From Drosophila persimilis (Eukaryota; Arthropoda; Insecta; Diptera; Drosophilidae), in the NCBI RefSeq assembly GCF_003286085.1, contig NW_020825552.1:1-64000 (forward strand): a stretch of DNA of 64,000 nucleotides, read 5' to 3'. Below, piece after piece: positions 43,523 to 55,012 of this stretch (position 1 is its first letter; each line of letters opens with the position of its first letter). A program made the translations under genes and the position numbers. Under the pieces are notes generated by a model. That model saw only the letters and a program-made list of their open reading frames with translations. It was not told the origin of the DNA and did no database searches.

Positions 43523-44623
43523 TATACCCGATACTCAAAATGAGTATTGGGGTATATTAGATTTGTGGTAAAAGTGGATGTGTGTAACGTCCAGAAGGAA
43601 TCGTTTCCGACCCTATAAAGTATATATATTCTTGATCAGCATCAATAGCCGAGTCGATTGAGCCCTGTCTGTCTGTCCGTCCGTCCGTCTGTCCGTCCCC
43701 TTCAGCGCCTAGTGCTCAAAGACTATAAGAGCTAGAGCAACGATGTTTTGGATCCAGACTTCTGTGATATGTCACTGCTACAAAAATATCTCAAAACTTT
43801 GCCCTGCCCACTTCCGCCCCCACAAAGGACGAAAATCTGTGGCATCCACATTTTTAAAGATACGAGAAAACAAAAAACGCATAATCGTAGAGAATGACCA
43901 TATCTTTTAGACTGCAGAATCTGAATTGGATCGTATTATTATTATAGCCAGCATCAAGAAAACAATTTCATTTTTTCTCGCCCTGTCTCTCTCTAACACA
44001 CACGTAGCATAGGCGGCGTTGCTTAGAGTAAAACATTAGCGCCTAGATCTCAGAGATTATAAAAGCTAGTGCAACCAAATTTGGTATCCACACTCCTAAT
44101 ATATCAGACCGAGACGAGTTTGTTTCAAAATTTCGCCACACCCCCTTCCGCCCCCGCAAAGGATGCAAATCTGGGGATATTCACAAATCTCAGAGAGTAT
44201 TAAGGCTAGAGTAACCAAATTTAGTGTCCGTACTCCTGTTAGATCTCACTATAAAACGTATATCTCAAAATTTCGCCCCACCCCCTTCCGCCCACACAAA
44301 AGGACGAAAATCTTTTGCATCAACAATATTGCAGATTCGAGAAAACTAAAAACGCAGAATCATAAATAATGACCATATCTATCAGGCTGCTGAATCTGGA
44401 TCAGATCGGATCATTTTTATAGCCAAAAGGAACAAATCAATTTGCAGCGGCTAAGCAGCGCCCGACGTCACGCTCAGACTGATTTTCTGTCTCTCTCGCA
44501 CGCACTCTTTGTCGTGTCGTTTAATATTAGCGGCGTCTGCCGGAGGAGAGCCATACTGACTTAGTATCGGGTATAACCGTAGAGTTGCGGTGTCCGCAGC
44601 AACTCACAACGTTCCCCCTCGTT
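43523..44623 (+). mobile_element. DINE-1-type Helentron, left member of a head-to-tail pair
   Basis: Second subfamily, complete from inverted repeat to CCCCCTCGTT. Just upstream of element E's gag. Confidence 0.93.
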
Positions 44624-44637
44624 ATTTATTGGTTTTT

Positions 44638-45716
44638 TATACCCGATACTCAAAATGAGTATTGGGGTATATTAGATTTGTGGTAAAAGTGGATGTGTGT
44701 AACGTCCAGAAGGAATCGTTTCCGACCCTATATAGTATATATATTCTTGATCAGCATCAATAGCCGAGTCGATTGAGCCCTGTCTGTCTGTCCGTCCGTC
44801 CGTCTGTCCGTCTGTCCGTCCCCTTCAGCGCCTAGTGCTCAAAGACTATAAGAGCTAGAGCAACGATGTTTTGGATCCAGACTTCTGTGATATGTCACTG
44901 CTACAAAAATATTTCAAAACTTTGCCCCGCCCATTTCCGCCCCCACAAAGGGCGAAAATCTGTGGCATTCACAATTTTAAAGATACGAGAAAACTAAAAA
45001 CGCAGAATCGTAGAGAATGACCATATCTTTTAGACTGCAGAATCTGAATTGGATCACATTATCATTATAGCCAGCATCAAAAAAACAATTTCATTTTTTC
45101 TCGCCCTGTCTCTCTCTAACACACACGTAGCATAGGCGGCTTTGCCTAGAGTAAAACATTAGCGCCTAGATCTCAGAGACTATAAAAGCTAGAGCAACCA
45201 AATTTGGTATCCACACTCCTAATATATCAGACCGAGACGAGTTTGTTTCAAAATTTCGCCACACCCCCTTCCGCCCCCGCAAAGGATGCAAATCTGGGGA
45301 TATTCACAAATCTCAGAGAGTATTAAGGCTAGAGTAACCAAATTTAGTGTCCGTACTCCTGTTAGATCTCACTATAAAACGTATATCTCAAAATTTCGCC
45401 CCACCCCCATCCGCCCACACAAAGGACGAAAATCTGTTGCATCAACAATATTGCACATTCGAGAAAACTAAAAACGCAGAATCATAAATAATGACCATAT
45501 CTATCAGGTTGCTGAATCTGGATCAGATCAGATCATTTTTATAGCCAAAAGGAACAAATCAATTTGCAGTGGCTACGCAGCGCCCGACGTCACGCTCAGA
45601 CTGTCGTGTCGTTTTAATATTAGCGGCGTCTGCCGGAGTAGAGCCATACTGACTTAGTATCGGGTATAACCGTAGAGTTGCGGTGTCCGCAGCAACTCAC
45701 AACGTTCCCCCTCGTT
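44638..45716 (+). mobile_element. DINE-1-type Helentron, right member of a head-to-tail pair
   Basis: Second subfamily, same orientation as its neighbour and only 14 bp away (spacer ATTTATTGGTTTTT). It lacks the block ATTTTCTGTCTCTCTCGCAC...TTTG near 45600 that its neighbour retains. Confidence 0.93.
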
Positions 45717-45889
45717 TCTAATATTAATTGAGTTTGAATCGTGTCTAGATTCTTTGGCGGATCTCTTTAGTATTAGCGTTACTTTTTCTCTGATCACTGT
45801 AGGTTATTACGCACTGTAACTGTCACTACGCCAATTGATCGTCTTAAAAAAAGAGTTCACTTTTAACTGAGATCCTACCGACTGCGCCA
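45717..45889 (-). promoter_or_regulatory. Element E leader and primer-binding site
   Basis: Leader sequence with the tRNA-Ser type primer site at 45872-45889 (minus strand TGGCGCAGTCGGTAGGAT) directly after the 5' LTR fragment. Confidence 0.82.
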
Positions 45890-45958
45890 GTTAAATATGC
45901 GACACTGCAGTTTGCGTTTTAAAAAAAGATTTTATTCTTTCACTTAAACTTAGTGCAC

Positions 45959-46442
45959 TGTAGTATGCTCATATTAAAGTAAAGTAAAGTATTCATTATT
46001 TCGTATACCCACTGTACCGACGGTACTTAAAGAATACACACTGTAACACTTTGTTTCAGTGTTTACGTAACAATAAAGTCCCAGACATTCTGGGTGATCG
46101 TATTACGATTCACTCAAGAATGCCTCGAGCGACCCAAGTGCAGCGTCAGCATGTTCCCATGACTTGACGGCACTAATATACATGCATACACACATATATC
46201 TTCCCTCGCGCTCTCGCTGCCAACAGCGCTGAGCATATTCACACATATACATACTAACATATAAGAGATAAGAACACATAGTTCTGCCGCTCCGCTGCCG
46301 GCGTCACTGGCAGCGCAGCTCCGGGGCTTTGGGCTTACAAAAGCCCAAAACACAATTGTAAAATTGAGAACATAAAACACAATAAAACAGATCGGAGGGT
46401 TGAGCCCCAACGATCCAACAAAAGGATTGAACATCGTTTTAC
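45959..46442 (+). repeat. Element F 5' LTR
   Basis: 484 bp, TGTAGTATGC ... TTTTACA, same family as the element B LTRs with several differences (for example an extra bit near 46238). Confidence 0.92.
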
Positions 46443-46459
46443 ATGGCGACCGTGACAGG
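46443..46459 (+). promoter_or_regulatory. Element F primer-binding site (tRNA-Arg type)
   Basis: TGGCGACCGTGACAGGA directly follows the 5' LTR. Confidence 0.9.
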
Positions 46460-46873
46460 ACCGATATACGTCCTACGCGATGGATCGACCTAAGGATAGA
46501 AAAAAAAAATGTTTCAAAAAAAAAAAGTGTTAAAATTAATAAAGACAAAGAATGGCCGACATAAAAAAAAAAATATAATACTATGTGATTTCGTTTTAAA
46601 AATCGGACACAGTCAAAAGAAAATTGATGTATTGGAAAAACTATTGAAATAGTGTTGTCCCCAGTGCCAGTGCCAAGGAAAACACACAGCAGAAAGCCAA
46701 ACCAGCCGTTTCGCCAGACCCATGCACGACTGCCGACGATATTACGCACAAACCCATGTTGCATTATAATTTATACCCTTAAATTTGGGGACTACAATGC
46801 GGCCAGGAATATATAATACCCAAGGAGATTTAACAGCCCGCGCTACAAAGAGCGTACACGCAACATAAAACCT

Positions 46874-47203
46874 GTGCGAAGACCAGCACCGGCCCCACCA
46901 GACCCAGCAAGGACCAATAATATAAGTGCGAGTGGCATAGGACCGCCCCTTGCACCGTCGATGGACCAACAGGCCAATAATATAAGTGCGAGTGGCATAG
47001 GACCGCCCCTTGCACCGTCGATGGACCAACAGATTCTGCTCCTACCGAGCAAAGGGATGCACTCAGCCTACAAGAGGCTTTAAAAGTGTACCCAAACGAT
47101 GGACCTCGCCCACTCACAATAGCTGAGTACCGGGCACGACAAAAAAAAAAGACACCAACCCCCCCACCAACAAAGGATCAACTTCGCACTGGTGCGAAGT
47201 AAT
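46874..47203 (+). pseudogene. Element F leader ORF, remnant of the basic leader protein
   Basis: The start (RRPAPAPPDPARTNNISASG) and end (QLRTGAK then TAA at about 47201) match element B's leader ORF. A perfect 60-bp tandem duplication (46917-46976 and 46977-47036) lies near the start. The whole basic KRGG helix region is missing, replaced by an A-rich/C-rich run near 47141-47170. The frame is also broken near 47036. Confidence 0.7.
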
Positions 47204-47391
47204 GCAAATGAGCTGCAGAAATGCCATGCCTCATATTGCCAATAATTATAATTTTCTAACTCGAGTTGAAGCACCCTTAAAGTGCAACTTGAAAATACTA
47301 ACCTCTGTTAGGCTATTACTAAAACCATGTGATCGATGTTGAATTATATAATGAAAAACCTGTAAATCGATCACATGTCCCTTAACATTTT

Positions 47392-48452
47392 TATACCCGA
47401 TACTCAAAATGAGTATTGGGGTATATTAGATTTGTGGTAAAAGTGGATGTGTGTAACGTCCAGAAGGAATCGTTTCCGACCCTATAAAGTATATATATTC
47501 TTGATCAGCATCAATAGCCGAGTCGATTGAGCCCTGTCTGTCTGTCCGTCCGTCCGTCCGTCCGTCTGTCCGTCTGTCCGTCCCCTTCAGCGCCTAATGC
47601 TCAAAGACTATAAGAGCTAGAGCAACGATGTTTTGGATCCAGACTTCTGTGATATGTCACTGCTCCAAAAATATTTCAAAACTTTGCCCCGCCCATTTCC
47701 GCCCCCACAAAGGGCGAAAATCTGTGGCATCCACAATTTCGACGATACGAGAAAACTAAAAACGCAGAATCGTAGAAGATGACTATATCTAAACAATTTC
47801 ACTCTTTCTCGCTCTGTCTCACTCTAACACACAGGTTTCATGGTCGGTTTTGCCAATTGCAAAATATGAGTTCAAGGATCTCAGAACCTATAAAAGCCAG
47901 AGCAACCAAATTTGGTATCCACACTCCTGTGATATCGGACCTTGACCGTTTCCTGTCCAAATTTCGCCACACCCCCTTCCGCCCCCGCAAAGGACGAAAA
48001 TCTGAGGCAACCACAAATCTCAGAGACTATTAAGGATAGAGTAACCAAATTTGGTGCACACACTCCTTTAAGATGTCACTATAAAACGTATATCTCAGAA
48101 TTTCGCCCCACCCCCATCCGCCCACACAAAGGACGATAATCTGTTGCTTAAACAATATTGCACATTCGAGAAAACTAAAAACGCAGAATCATAGATAATG
48201 ACCATATCTATTAGATTGCTGAATCTGGATCAGATCAGACCATTTTTTTAGCCAAAAGGAACAAATCAATTTGCAGTGGCTACGCAGCGCCCGACGTCAC
48301 GCTCAGACTGATTTTCTGTCTCTCTCGCACGCACTCTTTGTCGTGTCGTTAAATATTAGCGGCGTCTGCCGGAGGAGAGCCATACTGACTTAGTATCGGG
48401 TATAACCTTAGAGTTGCGGTGTCCGCAGCAACTCACAACGTTCCCCCTCGTT
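47392..48452 (+). mobile_element. DINE-1-type Helentron in element F leader
   Basis: First subfamily. Flanks (TTAACATTT / TTTTCTTCCTTCATT) are continuous in element B at about 17950-17970, so the empty site is known. About 55 bp are deleted near 47790. Confidence 0.93.
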
Positions 48453-48698
48453 TTTTCTTCCTTCATTATGGTCAAATATTAAAAAAAAAAAAAAATATAA
48501 TAGTTATATTGATGAAATTTTAAAGAGTAAAAAAAAAAAGGAAGGGTATATAGATATGTGTGTTCATGAGAAAAAAAAAATTTTTAATAAATTTTTTTTT
48601 TTATTGAAAAGAATAAATGAATAGCAGATAATTAAAAAAAAAATAAAAATAAAAACCCCAACATTGTAGAAACCAATTTTTGAGAGAAAATCATCACC

Positions 48699-48926
48699 AT
48701 GGGTTGGTTCGGTTCTGACGATAGTCAGACCAAAGACAATACGGCCAATGTGGTCAATAATGTCAAAATAATAGACCACAGGGATGATCTCAATGCACTC
48801 TGGTTATTACTTCTGATTTTAACCATTGTCACTGTTTTACAATTCCTTTTAACATTGTATGTAAAACATAATAAGATAATTAAAAAGAGATATATGAGTA
48901 GGGCAAACAATTTAGATAGAGTTTAA
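48699..48926 (+). CDS. Element F small one-pass membrane protein ORF ahead of gag (75 aa)
   Basis: ATG at 48699 in the context CACCATGG, stop TAA at 48924-48926. Residues 1-30 are polar (GWFGSDDSQTKDNTANVVNN). One hydrophobic segment of about 24 residues (ALWLLLLILTIVTVLQFLL) is followed by a basic tail (HNKIIKKRYMSRANNLDRV). Intact, unlike most frames in this element. Its homologue in element A (29656-29937) keeps the same layout and tail motif in a clearly diverged element, which suggests selection on the protein. Precedes gag by about 440 bp. Confidence 0.75.
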   Translation: MGWFGSDDSQTKDNTANVVNNVKIIDHRDDLNALWLLLLILTIVTVLQFLLTLYVKHNKIIKKRYMSRANNLDRV

Positions 48927-49366
48927 AAAAAAAAAAAAAAATTGGTCTCAACGACCCCTAGGAGCATAATAGAGCTCGAATACATGTACATGGGTACATT
49001 TCAGGTAGAATTCCCGCCTTTAATATATTGTTACAAAGACAAAATAAAATGTCTCGTAGAACAGCAGCAGCCATTAGGGCTACCCACGATAGGAATGAAA
49101 ATTTCGATTATAGAGCTTAAGCAATCTTAGCCGCATTCCCCAATCCAATTAGCATATACGAGTTCGAATACTCATATATGAACGAATATAATTTACCTTT
49201 TTCACCACTAATTCATTGTGATGCCACACAAAAGGGTATCGTATTATCAACCATACCCGGCATCCTCGTAAACAGCCAAATAATAGAAAATGAAATTCTA
49301 GGAAGAATTGTGATTTCTAATGTTAGATTGTCTTCCAATCGGAATGGACAACATTAACAAACACAT

Positions 49367-50686
49367 ATGGACTGGCTTACGATCTGCGCTAAAGTTTGCA
49401 CTCTAAGAGCAGAATTCGATAAGTCATACAAATGCTTAACGCAGAACAGACCTACACAAAATAGTACGGTCATTAAACATACAACTAATTTGGTAAACAT
49501 ATATAATGAGGTCAGAGAACTTTTTCTAGAGAACAGACAAAGACTTACTGATATACATTGGTTTCAAGCTACAGACGTCTTCAAACGTCTAAGGGAACGA
49601 TTAGTATTCGTTAAAGAAAAATTCAATCTAGACATACACATCCCAAATCTTCTAAACACAGCTGCGACATATATACCAGCTGTAGAATCGGAATCAAGGC
49701 CAATAAGTCCCAGGCCCCCGAATGTAAAAAATATTATCATTATATCGGAAGACGATTCTCGATCAAATAGATCGAACCATCCGGTGAACGACGACAAACC
49801 GTCGACTAGTTCAGCAAACAGCGTGGTTGGGCAAGAACCAACCACAATGGCAGACGAAACAATTGCCCAACGGGCATATATCAAAGATATTTCGCACGCC
49901 ATTCCGGAATTTAATGGACAGAAACTCCATTTACAAAGATTCATTACGGCAGTCAAATTGGTCGATCTAACGAAAGGACCATACGAAAATTTAGCTATAG
50001 AAGTAATTAAATCAAAAGTAATAGGAACTACATTGTATAAAATACAAGATGAAACCACCATTAGCGCAATAATAAAGAAATTGCAAGACACTATTGTCGG
50101 AGAGTCATCAGATGTTATAAAGGCTAAAATGGCAAAAGTATGCCAAAAAGGCAAAACAGCCGCCCAATTCACAACAGAGATTGATGATATGAGAAAACTT
50201 CTAGAAGCATCATACATTGATGAGGGTTTGCCAGCGGAACACGCCGATAAGTTCAGCTGCAAAGAGGCCATTAGTACAATGGTTAAAAATTGCGAGCACG
50301 GCAGACTCAAAACAATACTAGAAGCAGGCACATTCCCAACAATGAATGATGCCGTAGCAAAATATATACAGTGTAGTACAGAGATGACTGGTAGCGCAAG
50401 TTCAATATTGTACACCAGACAAGGACAAGTCTACCGCGGTAGTAACTTTCGAGGTAACTATCGTGGTGGAGGAAATGGTCGTGGTTACAACCACAACCAT
50501 ATTTACAACAACAATAGTTATAATAACAATAGAGGTCGTGTTGGCTATAGGGGAAATAACCGTAATAACGGTGGAACCTATAACAACCAAAGATACAATA
50601 GCAATGGAAACACACTACAGAACAATGTTCGTGTTACCCAGACAGCTTCGGGAAACTCCCAAGATCCTTTAGATACACTAAATTAA
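49367..50686 (+). CDS. Element F gag, intact frame (439 aa)
   Basis: Capsid-type N-terminal two thirds (FDKSYKCLTQNRPTQN, HAIPEFNGQKLHLQRFITA). The middle has acidic/Ser-rich sequence, and the tail is RG/GN/NY-rich (NFRGNYRGGGNGRGYNHN, RGRVGYRGNNRN), likely for RNA binding. There are no CCHC knuckles. Aligns along its length with element A's gag. Start at 49367 follows an in-frame stop closely. Carries the G GGA AAC heptamer at 50650-50656 in register with pol in the -1 frame. Confidence 0.88.
   Translation: MDWLTICAKVCTLRAEFDKSYKCLTQNRPTQNSTVIKHTTNLVNIYNEVRELFLENRQRLTDIHWFQATDVFKRLRERLVFVKEKFNLDIHIPNLLNTAATYIPAVESESRPISPRPPNVKNIIIISEDDSRSNRSNHPVNDDKPSTSSANSVVGQEPTTMADETIAQRAYIKDISHAIPEFNGQKLHLQRFITAVKLVDLTKGPYENLAIEVIKSKVIGTTLYKIQDETTISAIIKKLQDTIVGESSDVIKAKMAKVCQKGKTAAQFTTEIDDMRKLLEASYIDEGLPAEHADKFSCKEAISTMVKNCEHGRLKTILEAGTFPTMNDAVAKYIQCSTEMTGSASSILYTRQGQVYRGSNFRGNYRGGGNGRGYNHNHIYNNNSYNNNRGRVGYRGNNRNNGGTYNNQRYNSNGNTLQNNVRVTQTASGNSQDPLDTLN
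50650..50656 (+). promoter_or_regulatory. Candidate -1 ribosomal frameshift site, element F gag/pol
   Basis: Zero-frame codons TCG GGA AAC give the heptamer G GGA AAC. The -1 frame is open from CTC CCA AGA through the protease motif LIDTGANISLL. Confidence 0.75.
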
Positions 50687-53169
50687 AAAATCCAGCGGTT
50701 CACACAATCAACCTCAATCTCAATATATTCGTGGCATTCCTCAATTCTAAAACAGGAAAACAACTTACATTCCTTATAGATACAGGTGCCAATATATCAT
50801 TATTAAAAGAAAATTCAGATGTCTTTAACGACATTCAAACAAAAAATAAAATAGATATTCAAGGAATAGGGGAAGGTATAATAACATCCCAAGGCCTTAC
50901 CCTAATAGAGCTACAGACGGATAAGTACATAATTCCACACAATTTCCATTTAGTTAATCAAAATTTTGCAATTCCGTGTGATGGAATAATAGGCATTGAT
51001 TTCATAAAATAATTAAACTGCCTAATAGACTTAAAACCTGCAGAGGATTGGTTAATAATACGACCAAATAATATAAAAATTAAAATTTATGTTCCAATAA
51101 CATACAGTTCTGGTAACAATACAATTCTTCTACCAGCAAGATCACAAGTTGTCAGAAAAATAGAATTAACGTCCGATATAGAAACCATATTGATCCCAAA
51201 CCAGGAAATTCAACCTGGTATTTATGTAGCAAATACAATAACTTCAAAAAATAATACATTTGTCCGATTGCTGAATACAACCAGTACCAACCAATTAGTA
51301 CATATAAATAACATACAATATGAACCACTTTCGAATTACAAGGTAATTCAAACAACTCAAAAAATCCGAGAAAAAACTGTCATAGCTGAATTAAGCAAAC
51401 ATTTCCCAGTACAATTCAAGAAGCAATTAACTAAACTATGCACCAATATGCAATATGAACCACTTTCGAATTACAAGGTAATTCAAACAACTCAAAAAAT
51501 CCGAGAAAAAACTGTCATAGCTGAATTAAGCAAACATTTCCCAGTACAATTCAAGAAGCAATTAACTAAACTATGCACCAATTTTAGTGACGTATTCGGG
51601 CTTGAAACCGAATCAATCACAACAAATAATTTTTATAAACAGAAATTGAGATTGAGGGATGACGAACCTCATATATAACCTATATATAAAGAACTATCGA
51701 AGTCCGCATAGCCAAGTTGAGGAAATTAAAAAACAAGTAGGAAAATTAATCAACGACAATATTGTCGAACCATCCGTATCAGAATACAACAGCCCACTTC
51801 TACTTGTCCCAAAGAAAGCCCTTCCGGGTTCAGAACAAAAGAAATGGCGATTAGTAGTTGACTATCGTCAAATAAACAAAAAACTCCTGGCCGACAAATT
51901 TCCACTACCTAGAATTGATGACATTTTGGATCAACTAGGTAGAGCAAAGTATTTCTCATGCCTTGACTTAATGTCAGGTTTTCATCAAATCGAACTAGAA
52001 GAAAGTTCGCGAAATATAACGTCTTTTTCAACGAGCAATGGCTCATATCGCTTCACGCTACTACCATTTGGTTTAAAAATAGCGCCGAATTCATTTCAAA
52101 GAATGATGACTATAGCATTCTCTGGACTTGAAGCTTCGCAAGCCTTCCTGTATATGGACGATCTAATAGTCATGGGTTGTTCCGAAAAACATATGCTTAA
52201 AAACTTAACAGATATTTTTGAGATATGTAGGAAACACAACCTAAAATTACATCCACAAAAATGTTCATTTTTTATGCATGAAGTGACCTTTCTTGGTCAT
52301 AAATGCACAGATAAAGGAATCTTGCCAGATGACAAGAAATATGACGTCATCAAAAACTATCCAGTTCCACATGATGCGGACAGCGCTAGACGATTTATTG
52401 CATTTTGCAATTATTATAGACGTTTTATTAAAAACTTCGCCGACTATTCCCGGCACATAACTAGATTATGTAAAAAGAATGTCCCCTTTGAGTGATCAAC
52501 TGAATGTCAAAATGCATTCCAATATTTAAAAGATAAACTTATGGAACCCACTCTGTTACAGTACCCAGATTTTCAGAAAGAATTTTGCGTAATCACCGAT
52601 GCTAGTAAACAAGCATGTGGAGCGGTTTTAACTCAAAACCATAACGGACTCCAACTCCCATTAGCATCTGCATCACGTTCATTCACAAAAGGTGAAAGTA
52701 ACAAAAGAACTACAGAACAGGAATTAGCAGCAATTCATTGGGCAATTACCCATTTTCGACCATATATCTACGGTAAACACTTTACAGTAAAAACGGATCA
52801 CAGACCACTAACATACCTATTTTCAATGGTCAATCCCAGCTCAAAACTCACACGCATGCGGCTCGAATTAGAAGAATACGACTTTACAGTCGAGTATCTA
52901 AAGGGTAAAGATAATCATGTAGCAGATGCGTTATCAAGAATAACCATCACAGACCTGAAAAACATACAAAAAACGAATAAAGTCCTGAAAGTCACTACCA
53001 GGCAACAGAGTAGACAGAAATCCTGCGCAGGAAAAAAACAAATAGAATTGCCTAGGCAATCTCTAACAAAAGCTTCAAAGCCCAACGTATATGAAGTCAT
53101 CAACAATGACGAAGTACGTAAAGTAGTGACCTTGCATGTAAATAATAATTTATGTTTTTTCAAACATGG
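50656..53169 (+). pseudogene. Element F pol: protease, RT, RNase H; broken and 3'-truncated
   Basis: Protease LIDTGANISLL, then a TAA at 51010-51012. The linker contains a perfect 135-bp in-frame tandem duplication (51316-51450 and 51451-51585). About 10 extra bases near 51673 shift the frame before RT. RT: KKWRLVVDYRQINKKLL and YMDDLIVMG. A TGA lies at 52493-52495 before RNase H (ITDASKQACGAVL, KTDHRPLTYLF). The gene ends at 53169; integrase is absent. Confidence 0.88.
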
Positions 53170-53829
53170 TGAACGAATCAAATGAATCTGTTGATGTAGA
53201 TTCACTTGATTCTGTGGTGATTGTCAATATGACAATCGTATGCTGAAAATGTTATGTATGTATGCTACCGGTTCATGTACCAGTAAAAAATGGTCGCCGC
53301 AATCGGTACTTGAACAAATTGGGCTTCGGAGATGTGAATACGTCAGAGTTTTCTTTCGTACTGATTTTATTTGGTAAAATGCAAGGTTTATATACAATTT
53401 CTATGAGTATGATTGTTTACTTAGGATCTTAGGTATGTTTAATTAGCTCTGAGTATCATATTGCTAGGGAAATGTGTTATCTCTATTTAGGACTAATCAA
53501 TTACTACAAATCCAACAGTGGAATATTCCAAGGGTCATATTTATGACGGTCACAATGGTTATCATGCAGATGGTGTGAGATTTGACCACATGCAGGTCAT
53601 CCAGAATGTGTTTTATGATAGTGCCGTAAATATCTTAACAGTGTATGTACACAAATGCATGCAGCTGTCCGTTGTATATTTATTTAGGTCAGTAGTGCAT
53701 GTCACATATTTATATTTAGAGCATATTATCGTTTATTTCTTTAGGTGGCTGGGAAATCTTAACCTATTTATGGTTAGTTATTTGTCTAGGTCTAATCGTA
53801 CGATTTTGTACTTTAGTTGAAATCGTACA
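53170..53829 (-). repeat. Probable 3' LTR of the second BEL/Pao element
   Basis: About 660 bp. On the minus strand it starts TGTACGATTTC after the polypurine-like GGCCGGGAGGA (53830-53840) and would end at ...CGTTCA next to element F. Contains an inverted repeat near 53175-53217. No gene. Confidence 0.65.
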
Positions 53830-53856
53830 TCCTCCCGGCCGTTGACCATAGTATGT

Positions 53857-54890
53857 TCAACCATCATCAATATTGATTGTGTTCGGCTGTGTCCTTTTCC
53901 TAGGCTGTCTGTCCTCGGATGATTCTTCGTTTTCTGATGGATCATCTATCGGATGTTTATGTGTGGGTTCCTCTTCGTTGAATAGTGGAGCTACATGTTG
54001 GATCTCTCGTTTGAAAATCCCCTTTGCCGTTTTTACTTCCACCACTCGTACAAAATTGTCCTTGCCATGAAACAATCGAATGATTCTTCCTAGTGGCCAT
54101 TGTAATACTGGTGTATTGTCTTCCTTTAGTATTACTAATGTTCCTTCCTTAATGTTAGCCGAAGACTTCCTCCACTTTTGACGCTGTTGCAACTGCTGAA
54201 GATATTCATTGGACCATTGTGTCCAGAATGAGTGCTTCAACTTTGACACTGCTTGCCATCGATTTCCTAGCGTCTTTGGCTGCTGGGATGGCTCACTGTC
54301 AGCTTGTGCGGTTAACGGCTCTCCTATCAGGAAATGCCCTGGCGTTAGTGCTGTTACGTCGTTTGTGTTGTCAGATATCGGTGTTAATGGTCGAGAGTTT
54401 AGTATGGCCTCTATTTCGACTATAACCGTTTCTAACTCCTCATAAGTTAGATTTGCCGTCGTCACATTTTTTAAGAGGAGATGTTTGGCAGATTTTACTG
54501 CAGCTTCCCATAAGCCGCCGAAGTGTGGTGCGCGAGGAGGTATAAATTTAAACTGTACCCCTTTGTTGTTGCACTCTTGTACAATATGTTCTTTTGCCTT
54601 TTCCGAGAATATGGCTTCTTCTAATTCTTGAAGTTTGTTCCTGGCTCCTACGAAATTCGTAGCATTGTCGCAATGGAGCACTTGACATTTTCCTCGACGA
54701 GAGATGAACCGCCGAAGTGCCGAAGTGCTAAAAATGCTTCTGTGGTGAGATCACTGACAAGCTCCAGATGTACTGCTTTAGTCGCGAAACAACAAAATAT
54801 AGCTATGTACGCTGTATTAGGCTTCTTTCCTCGAATTTTATAGTGGATTTTTAATGATCCACTCTCTTTCGTAGTGATCAGACGTGTTTT
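53857..54890 (-). pseudogene. Second BEL/Pao integrase fragment, frameshifted
   Basis: Minus strand from about 54890: ITTKESGSLKIHYKIRG, FATKAVHLELVSDLTT. Then an 8-bp tandem duplication (GCACTTCG twice, about 54711-54728) shifts the frame. The DDE core continues in the other frame: CDNATNFVGARN, PPRAPHFGGLWEAAVKS. The C-terminal part has LTPGHFLIGEPL, the GTLVILKEDN box and an acidic tail ending near 53860. Distinct from the first BEL copy (25637-28158). Confidence 0.88.
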
Positions 54891-55012
54891 TGTTTTGCGC
54901 TCCGCATTTTTCCTTTTGTTTCGAATAAACAGCCGGAGTTTTCCTAACTAAATTCTAAATATACTTTCTAACCAGACAACAATCTGGAAACCTATTCATT
55001 TACGCGAGTGCA
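54891..55012. other. Short flank left of element D
   Basis: No recognised gene. Ends with TGCA (55009-55012), the target duplication of element D, so it was once continuous with 60189 onward. Confidence 0.5.

Larger units (their letters stand above)
36909..45957 (-). mobile_element. Element E: errantivirus-type gypsy retrotransposon (gag, pol, env-like), 5' LTR cut by element F
   Basis: Complete 3' LTR at 36909-37638. Going right are the env-like gene, pol, a shortened gag/protease, the leader, a primer site complementary to tRNA-Ser (TGGCGCAGTCGGTAGGAT) and the first 69 bp of the 5' LTR (45889-45957), where element F starts. Three DINE-1 copies lie inside (38017, 43523, 44638). Gene order and primer site fit the 17.6/297/ZAM/Idefix side of the insect errantiviruses. 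Confidence 0.88.
45959..53169 (+). mobile_element. Element F: 412/mdg1-like LTR retrotransposon (family of B), 3'-truncated
   Basis: 5' LTR 45959-46442 is closely related to the LTRs of B and in the opposite orientation. Then come the tRNA-Arg type primer site, a leader with a decayed ORF, a DINE-1, the small membrane ORF, gag and pol. Ends abruptly at 53169 inside the RNase H/integrase linker, where a BEL/Pao LTR begins. Inserted 69 bp into element E's 5' LTR. Confidence 0.93.

Noticed and set aside
53518..53820. 100-codon ORF in the LTR of the second BEL element
   Set aside because: It lies in a non-coding LTR next to the polypurine tract, has no recognisable domain, and is opposite in strand to the element.
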